NCBI GenBank assembly: GCA_028688145.1
Contig: JAQTYU010000007.1
Span: forward strand, 1 to 64,000
Length of the DNA: 64,000 nucleotides
Source: Thiotrichaceae bacterium
Lineage (GTDB): Bacteria; Pseudomonadota; Gammaproteobacteria; Beggiatoales; Beggiatoaceae
Direction: 5' to 3'
Each line of letters opens with the position of its first letter. The stretch's first letter is position 1. Positions 9,406-21,171 of this stretch are shown here, one piece after another. A program made the position numbers and the translations under genes. The notes beneath the pieces were generated by a model. It was not told the origin of the DNA and searched no databases. It worked only from the letters and a program-made list of their open reading frames with translations.

Positions 9406-9455
9406 GTCTGAACCACAATTAAACCCAAAAAAATATTTTAATTGTGGTTCAGACA
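9405..9455. repeat. 19-bp perfect inverted repeat (GTCTGAACC family)
   Basis: TGTCTGAACCACAATTAAA at 9405-9423 is repeated exactly in inverse orientation at 9437-9455 around a 13-nt A-rich loop. The outer motif TGTCTGAACC plus an AATT stretch also begins the hairpin near 53124, so this is probably a dispersed family. It abuts the broken end of the IS630 fragment. Confidence 0.65.
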
Positions 9456-9476
9456 ATATCAGACAACGGGAGTAAT

Positions 9477-9997
9477 TTTCGGTTGTAGTGCTCAAGCCGT
9501 GGCGAACCGTCTTAAACAACAGAAAATCACCTGTAAAAAAACATTTCACTACGAAGAAAGAGATGAAGTAAAGCGACAAGCTTATTTGAGTAGGCATAAT
9601 GAGTTAGACGCAAGCAAGATAGTATATGTTGATGAAAGTGGTATAGAAGAAGCTGAGAAAAAAGGTAAAAGAAGTCGCCGAGTTAATATCATTGCAGGAT
9701 TAGTTAATAATCGGTTAATTGCGCCTTGTGTCTTCAATGGCTATGTCAATGCGGACTGCTTCAAGGACAGGTCATTATTATTGATAATGCCAGTTTCCAT
9801 AAGTCAGCTAAGACTAGAGAACTCATAGCGCAATATCGCTTAGTTTTCTTACCAGCATACTCGCCTGATTTGAATCCCATCGAAAATTGTTGGGCAATCA
9901 TCAAAGCACGGCTTAAAAAAATTGGGAAGCAATTTGACAATTTTAATCATGCCCTTGATTATGCCCTCTCAGTCTATTTTTTAAAATTTAAATACTA
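9477..9997 (+). mobile_element. IS630-family element, copy 2, 5'-truncated
   Basis: The 521 bp from 9477 to 9997 are nearly identical to the inner-to-left-end part of copy 1 (3241-3762, reverse). The only length difference is one A in the poly-A run. The terminal repeat (reverse TAGTATTTAAATTTTAAAAA) and a flanking TA at 9998-9999 are intact at the right end; the 5' third is missing. The remaining transposase reads GCSAQAVANRLKQQ to NADCFK, then shifts frame to GQVIIIDNASFHKS and ends YYINER near 10013. It cannot encode a complete transposase. Confidence 0.85.
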
Positions 9998-10041
9998 TAT
10001 TAATGAGAGATGATGAGACACAACCTATTATTTTTAACGAT

Positions 10042-10085
10042 AAAAAAAGGATAATTTCGCCCCCGCAGGTTTGAAATTATCCTTT
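10042..10085 (-). terminator. Intrinsic terminator of gltBD
   Basis: On the reverse strand the stem GGATAATTTC/GAAATTATCC is followed by seven T. It lies about 100 bp after the gltD stop. It is the inverted, diverged twin of the element at 9358-9405. Confidence 0.7.
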
Positions 10086-10096
10086 CTTATTTTACT

Positions 10097-10176
10097 GAAG
10101 CCCCCAACCCCCTGAAGGGGGCTAAAGACAAATATTAAAGCGGTTTTAAGTCCCCTTTAGGGGCTTGGGGGGCTTC
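10097..10176. repeat. GC-rich CCCCCAACCCCC/GGGGGCT inverted repeat
   Basis: GAAGCCCCCAACCCCCTGAAGGGGGCT at the left is mirrored by an inverted, diverged copy (read in reverse: GAAGCCCCCCAAGCCCCTAA) at the right. It belongs to a dispersed family also seen at 31508-31606, 35717-35844, 36732-36859 and 36888-36926. Confidence 0.65.
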
Positions 10177-10185
10177 TTTAAAAGC

Positions 10186-11619
<1,434 letters not shown>

Positions 11620-11660
11620 CTAGAGAGGGAAGCCTGAGGCAACCCTCCCCCCACCTTGCG

Positions 11661-14600
11661 TTAAGCCGCTTTATTCACCAGACTGTCTAACAACGACGTA
11701 ATCTCTGCGGCTTTTGGTTTCACCAGCCAGAACTTGCTGAGGAATTCGCTGTAATTATCGAGGATTTCTTGTCCCCACGCACTGCCCGTTTCCCGCACAA
11801 AATCGGTGATCATGTTGCGTAAATGCTGGCTGTGCGCTTGCATGTTTTCTGTGGAAAGACGATGCACATCGATTAACTCGTGGTTGTATTTGTCCACGAA
11901 ATTATTTTGCATATCTAAGACGAAGGCAAAACCACCCGTCATCCCTGCGCCAAAGTTCAAGCCCGTTTCACCGAGCACGGCAACAATGCCGCCCGTCATG
12001 TATTCACAGCCGTGATCGCCCACGCCTTCGACAATCGCTTGTGCGCCAGAATTCCGCACCGCGAAGCGTTCGCCTGCAATCCCAGCGGCGTACAGCGTGC
12101 CGCCCGTTGCGCCGTATAAACAAGTGTTGCCGATAATTGCAGCTTCATGGCTACGGAATTGGCTATCTTGTTGCGGATAAATCACCAGCTTACCGCCTGC
12201 CATGCCTTTGCCGACATAATCATTGGCATCGCCTTCGAGATAAATGTTTAAGCCGCCTGCATTCCAGACCCCTAAACTTTGTCCCGCAGAACCTTTGAGA
12301 CGCAAGGTAATGGGGTGATCGCTCATCCCTAAATCCCCATGCCGTCTGGCAATTTCCCCAGAAAGCCGCGCCCCTAAAGAACGATTGATATTGCGTACTG
12401 CATAGCTGAATTCACCGCCGCTCTTGGCTTCAATTGCAGGGAGAATGTCGCGCACCATTTGTTCTGCCAATTCGCCCTTGTCAAACGGCGCATTGAAAGG
12501 CTGTAAGCAAAATTGGGGTTGATCCACCGCCACGCCTGCATCGCTTAAAATCGGGCTTAAATCTAAACGGCGTTGCTTGGAAGTTTCCCCAGCAATGCGT
12601 TCTAATAAATCAGTGCGCCCGATTAAATCTTCTAAACGACGCACGCCCAATTTTGCCATCCATTCACGGGTTTCTTGCGCCACGAAACGGAAATAATTCA
12701 TCACCATTTCAGGCAAACCGATGAAGTGTTCACGGCGTAAAATCTTGTTTTGCGTTGCCACGCCCGTGGCGCAGTTATTCAAGTGACAAATCCGTAAATA
12801 TTTGCAGCCTAAAGCAATCATCGGCGCAGTGCCGAAACCGAAACTTTCCGCGCCTAAAATCGCCGCTTTAATTACGTCTAAGCCCGTTTTTAAACCGCCG
12901 TCCACTTGCACCCGCACTTTATCGCGTAGATTATTGGCGCGTAAAATTTGATGGGTTTCGGTCAAACCTAATTCCCAAGGGCTGCCCGCGTATTTCACCG
13001 AAGACAAAGGACTTGCGCCTGTGCCGCCGTCATAACCTGCGATGGTGATTAAGTCCGCATAGGCTTTGGCAACCCCTGCGGCAATCGTGCCCACGCCGGC
13101 TTCTGCCACCAATTTCACTGAAACTAAGGCTTTAGGATTGACTTGTTTCAAGTCGAAAATTAATTGCGCTAAATCTTCGATTGAGTAAATGTCATGATGC
13201 GGGGGCGGAGAAATCAAAGTCACGCCGGGTACGGCATAACGCAATTTCGCAATCAAGGCATTGACCTTGCTGCCGGGTAATTGACCGCCTTCGCCAGGTT
13301 TCGCGCCTTGTGCCACTTTAATTTGCAGCACTTCGGCATTGACCAAATACGCAGGGGTGACCCCGAAACGACCAGATGCCACTTGCTTGATTTTGGACAT
13401 GCGTTCCGTGCCGTAACGGTCGGGGTCTTCGCCACCTTCGCCAGAATTGGAACGCCCGCCTAAACGGTTCATCGCGGTTGCCAAAGCTTCATGGGCTTCG
13501 GGCGACAATGCACCTAAGGACATGCCCGCGCTGTCGAAACGCGGCAGAATGCTTTCAATCGGTTCAACTTCATCCATCGGAATCGGTTGCACGCCTTCAC
13601 GCAGTTTCAACAAGTCACGCAACACCATCGGCTGACGCGTGTTGACTAAATGTGCGTAAACTTGATATTTGGCATAATCGCCACTTTTTACCGCAGCTTG
13701 TAAATTTTGAACAATATCAGGATTATAAGCGTGGTATTCGCCGCCATTGATGAACTTTAACAGTCCGCCAATCGGTAACGTTTTACGCGCATTCCACGCT
13801 TGCTTATGCAGTAATTGCTGATCAACTTCCAAATCATCGAAATGCGTGCCTTGAACGCGGCAAGTCGTGCCTTTGAAGCACAAATTCACCACTGCGCTGT
13901 GCAAGCCGACGGCTTCAAATAACTGCGCGCCGCGATAACTGGTGACGGTCGAAATCCCCATTTTGGAAATAATCTTGTACAAGCCCTTGTTAATGCCTTC
14001 AATGTAATTATTGAGGGCGGTGGTGGGCGAGACATTGGGCACTTCGCCTGAAGCAATCAGGTCTAAAATACATTCGTAGGCGAGATAAGGATAAATCGCC
14101 GTCACGCCATAACCGAGCAAGGTGGCGAAATGATGCGGGTCACGCGCAGTTGCAGTTTCCACAATGATATTTGCGTCACAGCGAATGCCTTCTTCAATTA
14201 AATGATGATGCACTGCGCCTGCCGCTAATAAGGCATGAATCGGCAACTTGTCCGCACTGATTTTGCGATCACTGAGCACTAATAACACTTTGCCCGCACG
14301 CACCGCATTGGCGGCTTGTTCACAGATATTGCGAATCGCGTTTTCTAAACCATCGCTGTCGGCATAATTTAAATCAATCAGTTCGTGCGCATAATTCGCA
14401 TCACCAATTGCCAACAATTTTTTAAACTTGTTGGGCGTTAATAAAGGCGAGGTCACTTCTAAACGCGCGGCATCTAAAGGCTTTTCGTCAAACAAATTGC
14501 CTTCGCGCCCGAAACAAGTGCGCAAGGACATCACAATTTTTTCACGCAAGGGGTCAATCGGGGGATTGGTGACTTGGGCGAATTGTTGACGGAAATAATC

Positions 14601-16115
14601 GTAAACTGAACGCACATGTAAAGACAGTACAGGGAACGGCGTATCATCGCCCATTGAACCCGTGGCTTCTTGTCCACTTTCTGCAAGCACACGCAATAAT
14701 TGATCGCGTTCTTCAAAAGTCACTTGGAATAACTTTTGATAAATCGCCAATTGGGTGTTATCAAACTCATTGCGAGCATCGGGCGCGCCAATGAGATTGT
14801 CATCTAAATACTTGGCGTTGGCATTTAACCACGCTTGGTAAGGCTGGCGATTTTTCAGGCGTTGGTCGATGTCTTCAGGCAATAATAATTCACCTGTTTC
14901 GGTGTCCACAGCCATCATTTGACCGGGCTTGAGACGACCTTTGACCAGCACTTTGCTGTTTTCATAAGGATACACTCCGACTTCAGAAGCCAAAGTGATA
15001 TGGCGATCTTCAGTGATGATATAACGTGCAGGACGTAGCCCGTTTCTATCCATCACGCAACCTGCATAACGTCCATCCGTCAGCACAATCCCCGCAGGAC
15101 CATCCCAAGGCTCCATGTGCATCGCGTTGTATTCATAAAAGGCGCGCAAATTGGTGTCCATGCTTTGCACATTTTGCCAAGCCGGTGGAATCAATAAACG
15201 CATTGCACGGAAAATATCCATGCCGCCCGCAATCAAGACTTCTAACATATTGTCTAAACTGCAAGAGTCAGAACCCGTGGTCGAAACTAAGGGACGAATA
15301 TCTTCCATGCTCGGAATCAGTTCGCTGGATAATTTATAACCACGCGCCAAAGCCCAATTACGATTGCCTTGAATGGTATTGATTTCGCCATTGTGCGCTA
15401 AATAGCGGAAAGGCTGCGCTAAACGCCATTGAGGCCAAGTATTGGTTGAAAAACGTTGGTGATACACGCACAGCGCGGATTCAAAACGTTCATCTTTTAA
15501 ATCGGTGTAAAACTCGGGCAGCAGATTCGGCATCATCAGCCCTTTGTAGGAAATCACTCGGCAAGACAAGCTTGGCAAGTAAAAAACCTCATCAAAGGCG
15601 GCGACGGCTTTTTCAGCGCGGCGACGGGCGATAAATAAATGCCGTTCAAAATCGGCTTCACTCAGATCAGCTGGGGCGTTGACAAACACTTGAGCGATAT
15701 GGGGTAAGGTTTTTAATGCTTCCGCGCCGCAGGCACTGGGATCAGTCGGCACATCGCGCCACCCTGCAACACTTAAACCTTCCTTGCTCAACTCTTGTTC
15801 GACCACTTGGCGCGCTTGGGCAGCAATTGCCGTGTCGAGGCTTAAAAACACCATCCCGACCGCATACAAGGGGGTTAAGCTAAACCCACAGTCCTGCGCG
15901 ATTGCTTTTAAGAATGCGTCAGGTTTTTTCAACAATAATCCGCAGCCATCCCCTGTTTTACCATCGGCGGCGACTGCGCCCCGATGAGTTAAGTTTGTGA
16001 GCGAAGCAATTGCGGTCGCGACGAGCCAATGGCTGGGTTTTCCATCCATTTGGGCAATCAAGCCGAAGCCACAACTGTCTTTTTCAAAACTAGGTTGATA
16101 AAGTCCTGTCAACAT
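11661..16115 (-). CDS. gltB: Glutamate synthase large subunit
   Basis: A 1,484-residue alpha subunit of NADPH glutamate synthase. A short propeptide precedes Cys15 (KDSCGFG), the N-terminal nucleophile of the class II glutamine amidotransferase domain (about 15-420). A central domain, the FMN-binding synthase domain (with [16 protein letters not shown] and the 3Fe-4S segment [15 protein letters not shown] near 1110) and the C-terminal GXGXG beta-helix domain follow in normal order. Length fits the family. Ammonia released from glutamine is channelled to 2-oxoglutarate. A near-consensus sigma-70 promoter lies about 145 bp upstream. Several long antisense ORFs overlap it and are judged shadows. 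Confidence 0.97.
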   Translation of the reverse strand: MLTGLYQPSFEKDSCGFGLIAQMDGKPSHWLVATAIASLTNLTHRGAVAADGKTGDGCGLLLKKPDAFLKAIAQDCGFSLTPLYAVGMVFLSLDTAIAAQARQVVEQELSKEGLSVAGWRDVPTDPSACGAEALKTLPHIAQVFVNAPADLSEADFERHLFIARRRAEKAVAAFDEVFYLPSLSCRVISYKGLMMPNLLPEFYTDLKDERFESALCVYHQRFSTNTWPQWRLAQPFRYLAHNGEINTIQGNRNWALARGYKLSSELIPSMEDIRPLVSTTGSDSCSLDNMLEVLIAGGMDIFRAMRLLIPPAWQNVQSMDTNLRAFYEYNAMHMEPWDGPAGIVLTDGRYAGCVMDRNGLRPARYIITEDRHITLASEVGVYPYENSKVLVKGRLKPGQMMAVDTETGELLLPEDIDQRLKNRQPYQAWLNANAKYLDDNLIGAPDARNEFDNTQLAIYQKLFQVTFEERDQLLRVLAESGQEATGSMGDDTPFPVLSLHVRSVYDYFRQQFAQVTNPPIDPLREKIVMSLRTCFGREGNLFDEKPLDAARLEVTSPLLTPNKFKKLLAIGDANYAHELIDLNYADSDGLENAIRNICEQAANAVRAGKVLLVLSDRKISADKLPIHALLAAGAVHHHLIEEGIRCDANIIVETATARDPHHFATLLGYGVTAIYPYLAYECILDLIASGEVPNVSPTTALNNYIEGINKGLYKIISKMGISTVTSYRGAQLFEAVGLHSAVVNLCFKGTTCRVQGTHFDDLEVDQQLLHKQAWNARKTLPIGGLLKFINGGEYHAYNPDIVQNLQAAVKSGDYAKYQVYAHLVNTRQPMVLRDLLKLREGVQPIPMDEVEPIESILPRFDSAGMSLGALSPEAHEALATAMNRLGGRSNSGEGGEDPDRYGTERMSKIKQVASGRFGVTPAYLVNAEVLQIKVAQGAKPGEGGQLPGSKVNALIAKLRYAVPGVTLISPPPHHDIYSIEDLAQLIFDLKQVNPKALVSVKLVAEAGVGTIAAGVAKAYADLITIAGYDGGTGASPLSSVKYAGSPWELGLTETHQILRANNLRDKVRVQVDGGLKTGLDVIKAAILGAESFGFGTAPMIALGCKYLRICHLNNCATGVATQNKILRREHFIGLPEMVMNYFRFVAQETREWMAKLGVRRLEDLIGRTDLLERIAGETSKQRRLDLSPILSDAGVAVDQPQFCLQPFNAPFDKGELAEQMVRDILPAIEAKSGGEFSYAVRNINRSLGARLSGEIARRHGDLGMSDHPITLRLKGSAGQSLGVWNAGGLNIYLEGDANDYVGKGMAGGKLVIYPQQDSQFRSHEAAIIGNTCLYGATGGTLYAAGIAGERFAVRNSGAQAIVEGVGDHGCEYMTGGIVAVLGETGLNFGAGMTGGFAFVLDMQNNFVDKYNHELIDVHRLSTENMQAHSQHLRNMITDFVRETGSAWGQEILDNYSEFLSKFWLVKPKAAEITSLLDSLVNKAA

Positions 16116-16260
16116 GTCATCTTCTCAGGGTTGGAATTAAAGCGTATCGATGCAGTGAAAATTAACCAAAACTGTGGGGCTTGCTCTCTTTTTAGGTCGA
16201 TTTTGAATATTAAAAAAGTCCGCTAAAACAGACAGCAAATTTTAAGGGCAAAACATTACT

Positions 16261-16289
16261 ATTATAGTTATGTTGACGTGTGTTGTCAC
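16261..16289 (-). promoter_or_regulatory. Sigma-70 promoter of gltBD
   Basis: On the reverse strand GTGACA (16289-16284; five of six to TTGACA) is followed by a 17-bp spacer and a perfect TATAAT (16266-16261). The predicted start, near 16254, gives a leader of about 140 nt before the gltB ATG. It is among the best promoters visible in the window. Confidence 0.7.
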
Positions 16290-16600
16290 GCCATCTAAAA
16301 CCCACATTTAAATTAACATTATGAATTTAATGGATAAATATCCAAATGGGCTGACTCAGGTGTTGTGCTGTTTGATCCTATCATCTACCAAGAAAATACG
16401 CCAACACACGCGAATAGTTTATATCCACATGATTTATAAAAATATTTAATCGGGAACTCTAAAAATAACGAATCCCCAAACCCATTGAATTGGATCATGA
16501 TTGGTTTGGGGATAGTTAAAACTTATCATTTGCTCGGTCAAGCACAGCACCTAATGTCGTATTTTACACTATCACACACGCTAATTTAAAGGAAATCGCA
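16290..16600. other. gltB / MFS intergenic spacer with hairpin
   Basis: No ORF is supported. It holds an 11-bp perfect inverted repeat, ATCCCCAAACC (16472-16482) and GGTTTGGGGAT (16503-16513), with a 20-nt loop and no T-run. This could be an operator or an RNA element upstream of the MFS gene. The MFS gene has a good ribosome-binding site (AAAGGAA). Confidence 0.4.
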
Positions 16601-17782
16601 ATGCAAGCCTCTCCAATTACGCCCACCGTGCGCTTATTGGGCTTAGTGAGCCTGTTTACCGACATCGCCAGTGAAATGCTGTATCCCGTTGTGCCCTTGT
16701 TTTTAGCCACAATTGTCGGTGCACCAATGTTTGCAATTGGTTTTATTGAAGGGATTGCGGAATTTATTGCGGGCACGAGTAAAGCGTATTTCGGCGCGTG
16801 GTCGGATCGAGTGGGTAAGCGCAAAATTTTTATTGTGCTGGGTTATGGTCTGTCTGCGGTGGTGAAACCTTTACCAGGTTTATTTCCAACTTGGGGCGCA
16901 GTCTTCGTTTCTAAAACCGTGGACAGAATTGGCAAAGGTTTGCGCACTGCGCCGCGTGATGCGCTGTTAGCCAGTCACAGCACCGTGGAAAATCGGGCGC
17001 AAGTCTTTGGTTTTCACCGTGCAATGGATACCACAGGCGCAGCATTGGGGCCGATGCTAGCATTAATTTGGCTGTGGATATATCCGCAACAATATAGCAA
17101 TTTATTTTTAATGACTTTAATTCCTTCAAGTTTGGCAATTTTTGCCACTTTGTGGATTCGTGAAACCCCGAAAATAACCGCTCCCACCACCGCCCCGACA
17201 GCGCGGGAAATTTGGAATTCGCAATGGACATTTTGGCACACCGCCCCGCCCGAATTTAAACGCTTGGTGAAATGGCTCACTTTATTTGCACTGTTTAATT
17301 CCAGCGATGTGTTTTTAATTTTGAAAGCGCAAGCCGTGGGGTTTTCTGCCACCGATGCGATTTTAGGGTATTGCTTGTATAACTTGGTGTATGCGGCAAC
17401 TGCTTATCCGATTGGAAAGCTTGCGGATAAATGGGGCACACGGATTACTTTAATTATGGGTTTGGGCATTTACGCGCTGGTTTATGCAGGTTTTGGCATG
17501 GCGAGAGACGTTTGGATGTGTTGGGGTTTATTCGCGCTGTATGGAATTTATGCGGCATTGACCGAAGGCGTGTCTAAAGCATGGCTCAGTAATTTAGTGT
17601 ATGAACAACGCGGCACTGCTTTGGGTGTACAAGCCGCTTTTGCGAGCATTGCGGCATTGGTGGCGAGCACGGGCGCGGGCGTATTGTGGACGTTTGTGGA
17701 TAATGCCTTGCCGTTTTATGTGGGGGCGGTGATGGCGGTGGTTACGGGCGTTGGTTTGTTGACAGTACGGGAAAAAGCTTAA
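16601..17782 (+). CDS. MFS transporter
   Basis: A 393-residue major facilitator superfamily permease with about 11-12 hydrophobic segments. The loop between helices 2 and 3 carries the family signature as GAWSDRVGKRKIFIVLGYGL, and KTVDRIGKGLRTAPRDALL follows helix 4. The C-terminal half repeats the loop motif (GKLADKWGTRITLI). The GKGLRTAPRDAL motif marks a group of uncharacterised bacterial MFS proteins, so the substrate cannot be given. It is a single gene, followed by a palindromic repeat. Confidence 0.85.
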   Translation: MQASPITPTVRLLGLVSLFTDIASEMLYPVVPLFLATIVGAPMFAIGFIEGIAEFIAGTSKAYFGAWSDRVGKRKIFIVLGYGLSAVVKPLPGLFPTWGAVFVSKTVDRIGKGLRTAPRDALLASHSTVENRAQVFGFHRAMDTTGAALGPMLALIWLWIYPQQYSNLFLMTLIPSSLAIFATLWIRETPKITAPTTAPTAREIWNSQWTFWHTAPPEFKRLVKWLTLFALFNSSDVFLILKAQAVGFSATDAILGYCLYNLVYAATAYPIGKLADKWGTRITLIMGLGIYALVYAGFGMARDVWMCWGLFALYGIYAALTEGVSKAWLSNLVYEQRGTALGVQAAFASIAALVASTGAGVLWTFVDNALPFYVGAVMAVVTGVGLLTVREKA

Positions 17783-17807
17783 CTGTACCCACTTACATTG
17801 AAAGTTG

Positions 17808-17902
17808 CGTAGGGTGTATAAGGCGCAGCCGCCATATACCTTACGATTTGAAACCTTGTGCAGTCATGAAGGTGTATGGCGGCTACGCCTTATACACCCT
17901 AC
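17808..17902. repeat. Dispersed palindrome GTAGGGTGTATAAGGCG, copy 1
   Basis: The left arm CGTAGGGTGTATAAGGCGCA and its inverse GCCTTATACACCCTAC enclose about 55 nt with inner arms GCCGCCATATACC and GGTGTATGGCGGC. A full copy lies at 21749-21842 and partial copies at 35600 and 62245. Confidence 0.8.
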
Positions 17903-17934
17903 AAATTTCTTTAAAATTATTCAGGTAATTAAAA

Positions 17935-20900
17935 ATGTCGTTATTTCGTAAAAAAGTGATAGATAAGCATTTAATTATTCAAGCAATTCCCGAAGCACAT
18001 TTGAAGCAATTGCAGCACTGGCAACAGTTGATTCAATCAGGGGATTTGCAGGAACAAACTGAAATTGCTTTGCAGGGGGATTTTTCCCAAGCGGTGATGG
18101 TGAATATTTTGGGCTATACGCCGCTGTCTCAGGGCAGAACTTATAGTGTTGCGCGGGAATATGCGATTGCGGGCGGGAAAAAAGTCGATTTAGCCTTGGG
18201 AAAATTCACGGCTGACAGTAAAAATGATGTTATTCAGGGTGTTTTTGAATTAAAAGGCGCGAAAACTAAACATCTGGATGCAATTATGAGCGGGCGGCAC
18301 ATCTCGCCTGTGCAACAAGCTTGGGAATATGCGGTGGCAGTGCGCGGCTGTCAGTGGGTTTTAGTGTCTAATTATTTGGAAATTCGTTTATATGCTTTCG
18401 GGGAAAAGAATTCGGTTTATGAGCATTTTGATTTAGCGAATTTAACCGATGAAGCAGAATATGCGCGGTTTATTTTATGTTTACATGCCGATAATTTATT
18501 AACGGGTAAAACTAAGCTTTTACTTGAAGAAAGCCATCAGGCTGATAAAGATATTACGGTGAAGTTATACAATGATTATAAGCAGTTGCGTGAAAAGCTG
18601 ATTGTGGGTTTACATGCGGATAATCCTGAATTTGCTTTGAAGGATTTAGTCACCCCTGCTCAGAAATTATTAGACCGTATTTTGTTCGTTGCGTTTGCGG
18701 AAGACCATGCTTTGTTGCCGCCGAATACGATTCAACGCGCTTGTGCGCATGTGGATATTTATGAGCCTAAACCGATTTATCATAACTTTCGGGGCTTGTT
18801 TAAGGCAATTAATAAAGGTAGCCCACTTTTAGAAATTCCTGAGTATAACGGCGGTTTGTTTGCGACGGATAAATTGCTGGATAAGCTGCTGGTTTCTGAT
18901 GAAATTTGTAAGCAGTTTCATGAACTTGCAAAGTATGATTTTAATTCGGAAGTGCCTGTGACGGTTTTGGGGCATATTTTTGAACAGTCGATTGCTGACC
19001 TTGAGGAAATCCACGCGCAAATTGCGGCGGGCGAGTCTTTTTCTCAGGCGGCAAAAACGGGCGCGGTCAGTGGGAAACGTAAGCAGCACGGCATTGTGTA
19101 TACGCCTGACCATATTACTGCGTTCATTGTGGAACATACTTTGGGCGATTATTTGCAGGCGCGATTTCAGGCTTTTTTGTCAAAATATGGGGCTTTGCAA
19201 GCAGATGGTTCGATTGAGTGGAAAAAAGGCAAAAATGTTGAGTTGTCGTTTTGGCAGAAATGGCAGGATTTTTTGTCAAAAGAGTTGAAAATTGTGGACC
19301 CTGCTTGTGGTTCGGGGGCGTTTTTAATTGCGGCGTTTGATTTTCTGACGGTTGAATATAAGCGGGTGCATGACAAAATTTCGGAGTTGAGCAATACCGA
19401 GTTAGTGTTTGATTTTGATAAACAAATTTTGCAGAATAATTTGCATGGCGTGGATATTAATCCCGAATCGATTGAAATTACTAAGTTGTCGTTGTGGCTG
19501 AAAACGGCAAAGCGCAATAAGAAATTGACCACGATTGACCAGCAATTTCAGGTGGGGAATAGTTTGGGTTTTGCGGAGGTTGCGCCGAATTCTAGTTTCT
19601 GCTGGAAAATTCAGTTTGCGAAAATCATGGATAATGGCGGTTTTGATGTGGTTTTAGGAAATCCGCCGTATGTTCGACAAGAATTATTCGGGGATTTAAA
19701 GCCTTATCTGCAACAAAATTATGCGGTTTATCATGGTGTGGCGGATTTATATGCTTACTTTTTCGAGTTGGGTTTGAAGTTGTTGAAACCTGAAGGAATG
19801 CTGGGTTTTATCAGTTCTGCGACGTTTTTTAAAACCAGTTCTGGGCAGGGTTTGCGCGAGTTTTTGCAGCAGTCGGCGTGTTTGAAAAAAGTGGTTGATT
19901 TTGGGGATTTACAGGTTTTTGAGGGTGTGACCACTTATCCTGCAATTTTGATTTTTCAAAATACGCTGCCTACGTCTGAACATGTAATTAATACTTTGGT
20001 TTTAAAAGAGGATTTGCCTAAAAAATTGAGCGATGCGTTTGCGGCTTTGCATGGCAAAATGCAACATTCTCAATTGTCTGCGGAATGTTGGCAGTTGGAA
20101 GATGCGCGTTTAAATCAGTTGCGCTTGAAATTGACGCAGGGTTTTCCAACTTTGAAAGAAGTTTATGGTTCACCGCTTTATGGGATTAAAACGGGTTTAA
20201 ATGAGGCGTTTGTGATTGACCGCGCCACAAAAGATAAGTTAATTAAACAAGACCCTAAATCGGCTGATTTACTAAAGCCGTTTTTAGAAGGCAAGGATTT
20301 GAAGAAATGGCACGCACAGCCGCGTGATTTGTGGCTTATTTTAATGCCCAAAGGTTGGACGCGGGAAAAAATGGGCGATGATTTTAATAGCGATAATGCT
20401 TGGAAATGGTTTCAAACAAATTACGCTGCTGTCGCACAATATCTTGAATCTTTCGCAGTCGCTGCGGAAAAACGTACCGATAAAGGTGAATTTTGGTGGG
20501 AATTGAGAGCTTGTGCTTATTATGATGAGTTTGAGAAACCTAAAATTATTTATGCTCACTTTCAAGTAGAGCCATTATTTTCTTACGAAACAAAGGGCAG
20601 CTACACTAATAACAAGTGTTACATAACGACTAAATTTGATGATTTATTGCTGGGTTTATTAAATTCTAAAGTTATGTGGTTTGTTTTCAAAAGTTTAACT
20701 ACTATGGTTAGAGGTGGTTTTTATGAGGCAACGACTCAAAATATAGAAAAATTGCCAATTCCTCCCGCCACAGATGAACAAAAAGCGCGTATTGGAGAAT
20801 TAGCAAAATCTTGTCAACAACTGGCAGAACAGCGTTATGCTTTGGAAAAGAAATTGTGGCGACGGGTGGCAGATTTTGGCGTGGTCAAATTGAACCAGAA

Positions 20901-21135
20901 AATTGAACGCTGGTGGCTTTCGGATTTTCAGGCATTTCAAGCCGAGTTGAAAAAGTCCTACAAAGTCGAAATGAGTTTGAAAAACCGTGATGAATGGGAA
21001 ACTTATTTTGAAGAAGCGCGTCAACAACATACTCAATTTAATCAAGAAATTGCAGGCTTGGAAGCAGAATTAAATGCAGCGGTTTATCGCTTATTTGATT
21101 TGAGTGCGGAGGAAATTGGGCTGGTGAATTCTTAG
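17935..21135 (+). CDS. Type IIG (Eco57I-like) restriction-modification enzyme
   Basis: A 1,066-residue single polypeptide. The N-terminal part has a PD-(D/E)XK nuclease core, with D85 in KKVDLAL and E105-x-K107 in FELKG. A helical linker precedes the gamma-type N6-adenine methyltransferase: motif I VDPACGSGAFL near 454 (AdoMet binding) and motif IV NPPY near 575. The C-terminal part has a TaqI/Eco57I-type specificity domain (YGIKTGLNEAFVID, LLKPFLEGKDLKKW, GGFYEATTQNIEKLPI) and ends in a coiled-coil-like tail. Cutting, methylation and target recognition are thus in one protein and no separate S or M gene is needed. The recognition site cannot be read from sequence. The frame is full length. 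Confidence 0.9.
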   Translation: MSLFRKKVIDKHLIIQAIPEAHLKQLQHWQQLIQSGDLQEQTEIALQGDFSQAVMVNILGYTPLSQGRTYSVAREYAIAGGKKVDLALGKFTADSKNDVIQGVFELKGAKTKHLDAIMSGRHISPVQQAWEYAVAVRGCQWVLVSNYLEIRLYAFGEKNSVYEHFDLANLTDEAEYARFILCLHADNLLTGKTKLLLEESHQADKDITVKLYNDYKQLREKLIVGLHADNPEFALKDLVTPAQKLLDRILFVAFAEDHALLPPNTIQRACAHVDIYEPKPIYHNFRGLFKAINKGSPLLEIPEYNGGLFATDKLLDKLLVSDEICKQFHELAKYDFNSEVPVTVLGHIFEQSIADLEEIHAQIAAGESFSQAAKTGAVSGKRKQHGIVYTPDHITAFIVEHTLGDYLQARFQAFLSKYGALQADGSIEWKKGKNVELSFWQKWQDFLSKELKIVDPACGSGAFLIAAFDFLTVEYKRVHDKISELSNTELVFDFDKQILQNNLHGVDINPESIEITKLSLWLKTAKRNKKLTTIDQQFQVGNSLGFAEVAPNSSFCWKIQFAKIMDNGGFDVVLGNPPYVRQELFGDLKPYLQQNYAVYHGVADLYAYFFELGLKLLKPEGMLGFISSATFFKTSSGQGLREFLQQSACLKKVVDFGDLQVFEGVTTYPAILIFQNTLPTSEHVINTLVLKEDLPKKLSDAFAALHGKMQHSQLSAECWQLEDARLNQLRLKLTQGFPTLKEVYGSPLYGIKTGLNEAFVIDRATKDKLIKQDPKSADLLKPFLEGKDLKKWHAQPRDLWLILMPKGWTREKMGDDFNSDNAWKWFQTNYAAVAQYLESFAVAAEKRTDKGEFWWELRACAYYDEFEKPKIIYAHFQVEPLFSYETKGSYTNNKCYITTKFDDLLLGLLNSKVMWFVFKSLTTMVRGGFYEATTQNIEKLPIPPATDEQKARIGELAKSCQQLAEQRYALEKKLWRRVADFGVVKLNQKIERWWLSDFQAFQAELKKSYKVEMSLKNRDEWETYFEEARQQHTQFNQEIAGLEAELNAAVYRLFDLSAEEIGLVNS

Positions 21136-21171
21136 CTTTTAATCTCGCACCTACTATTTAATCTCGTTAAT

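Noticed and set aside
13253..15382. Several 60-118 residue ORFs within gltB on both strands
   Set aside because: All are frame shadows of the intact gltB frame with its conserved amidotransferase and FMN/Fe-S segments.
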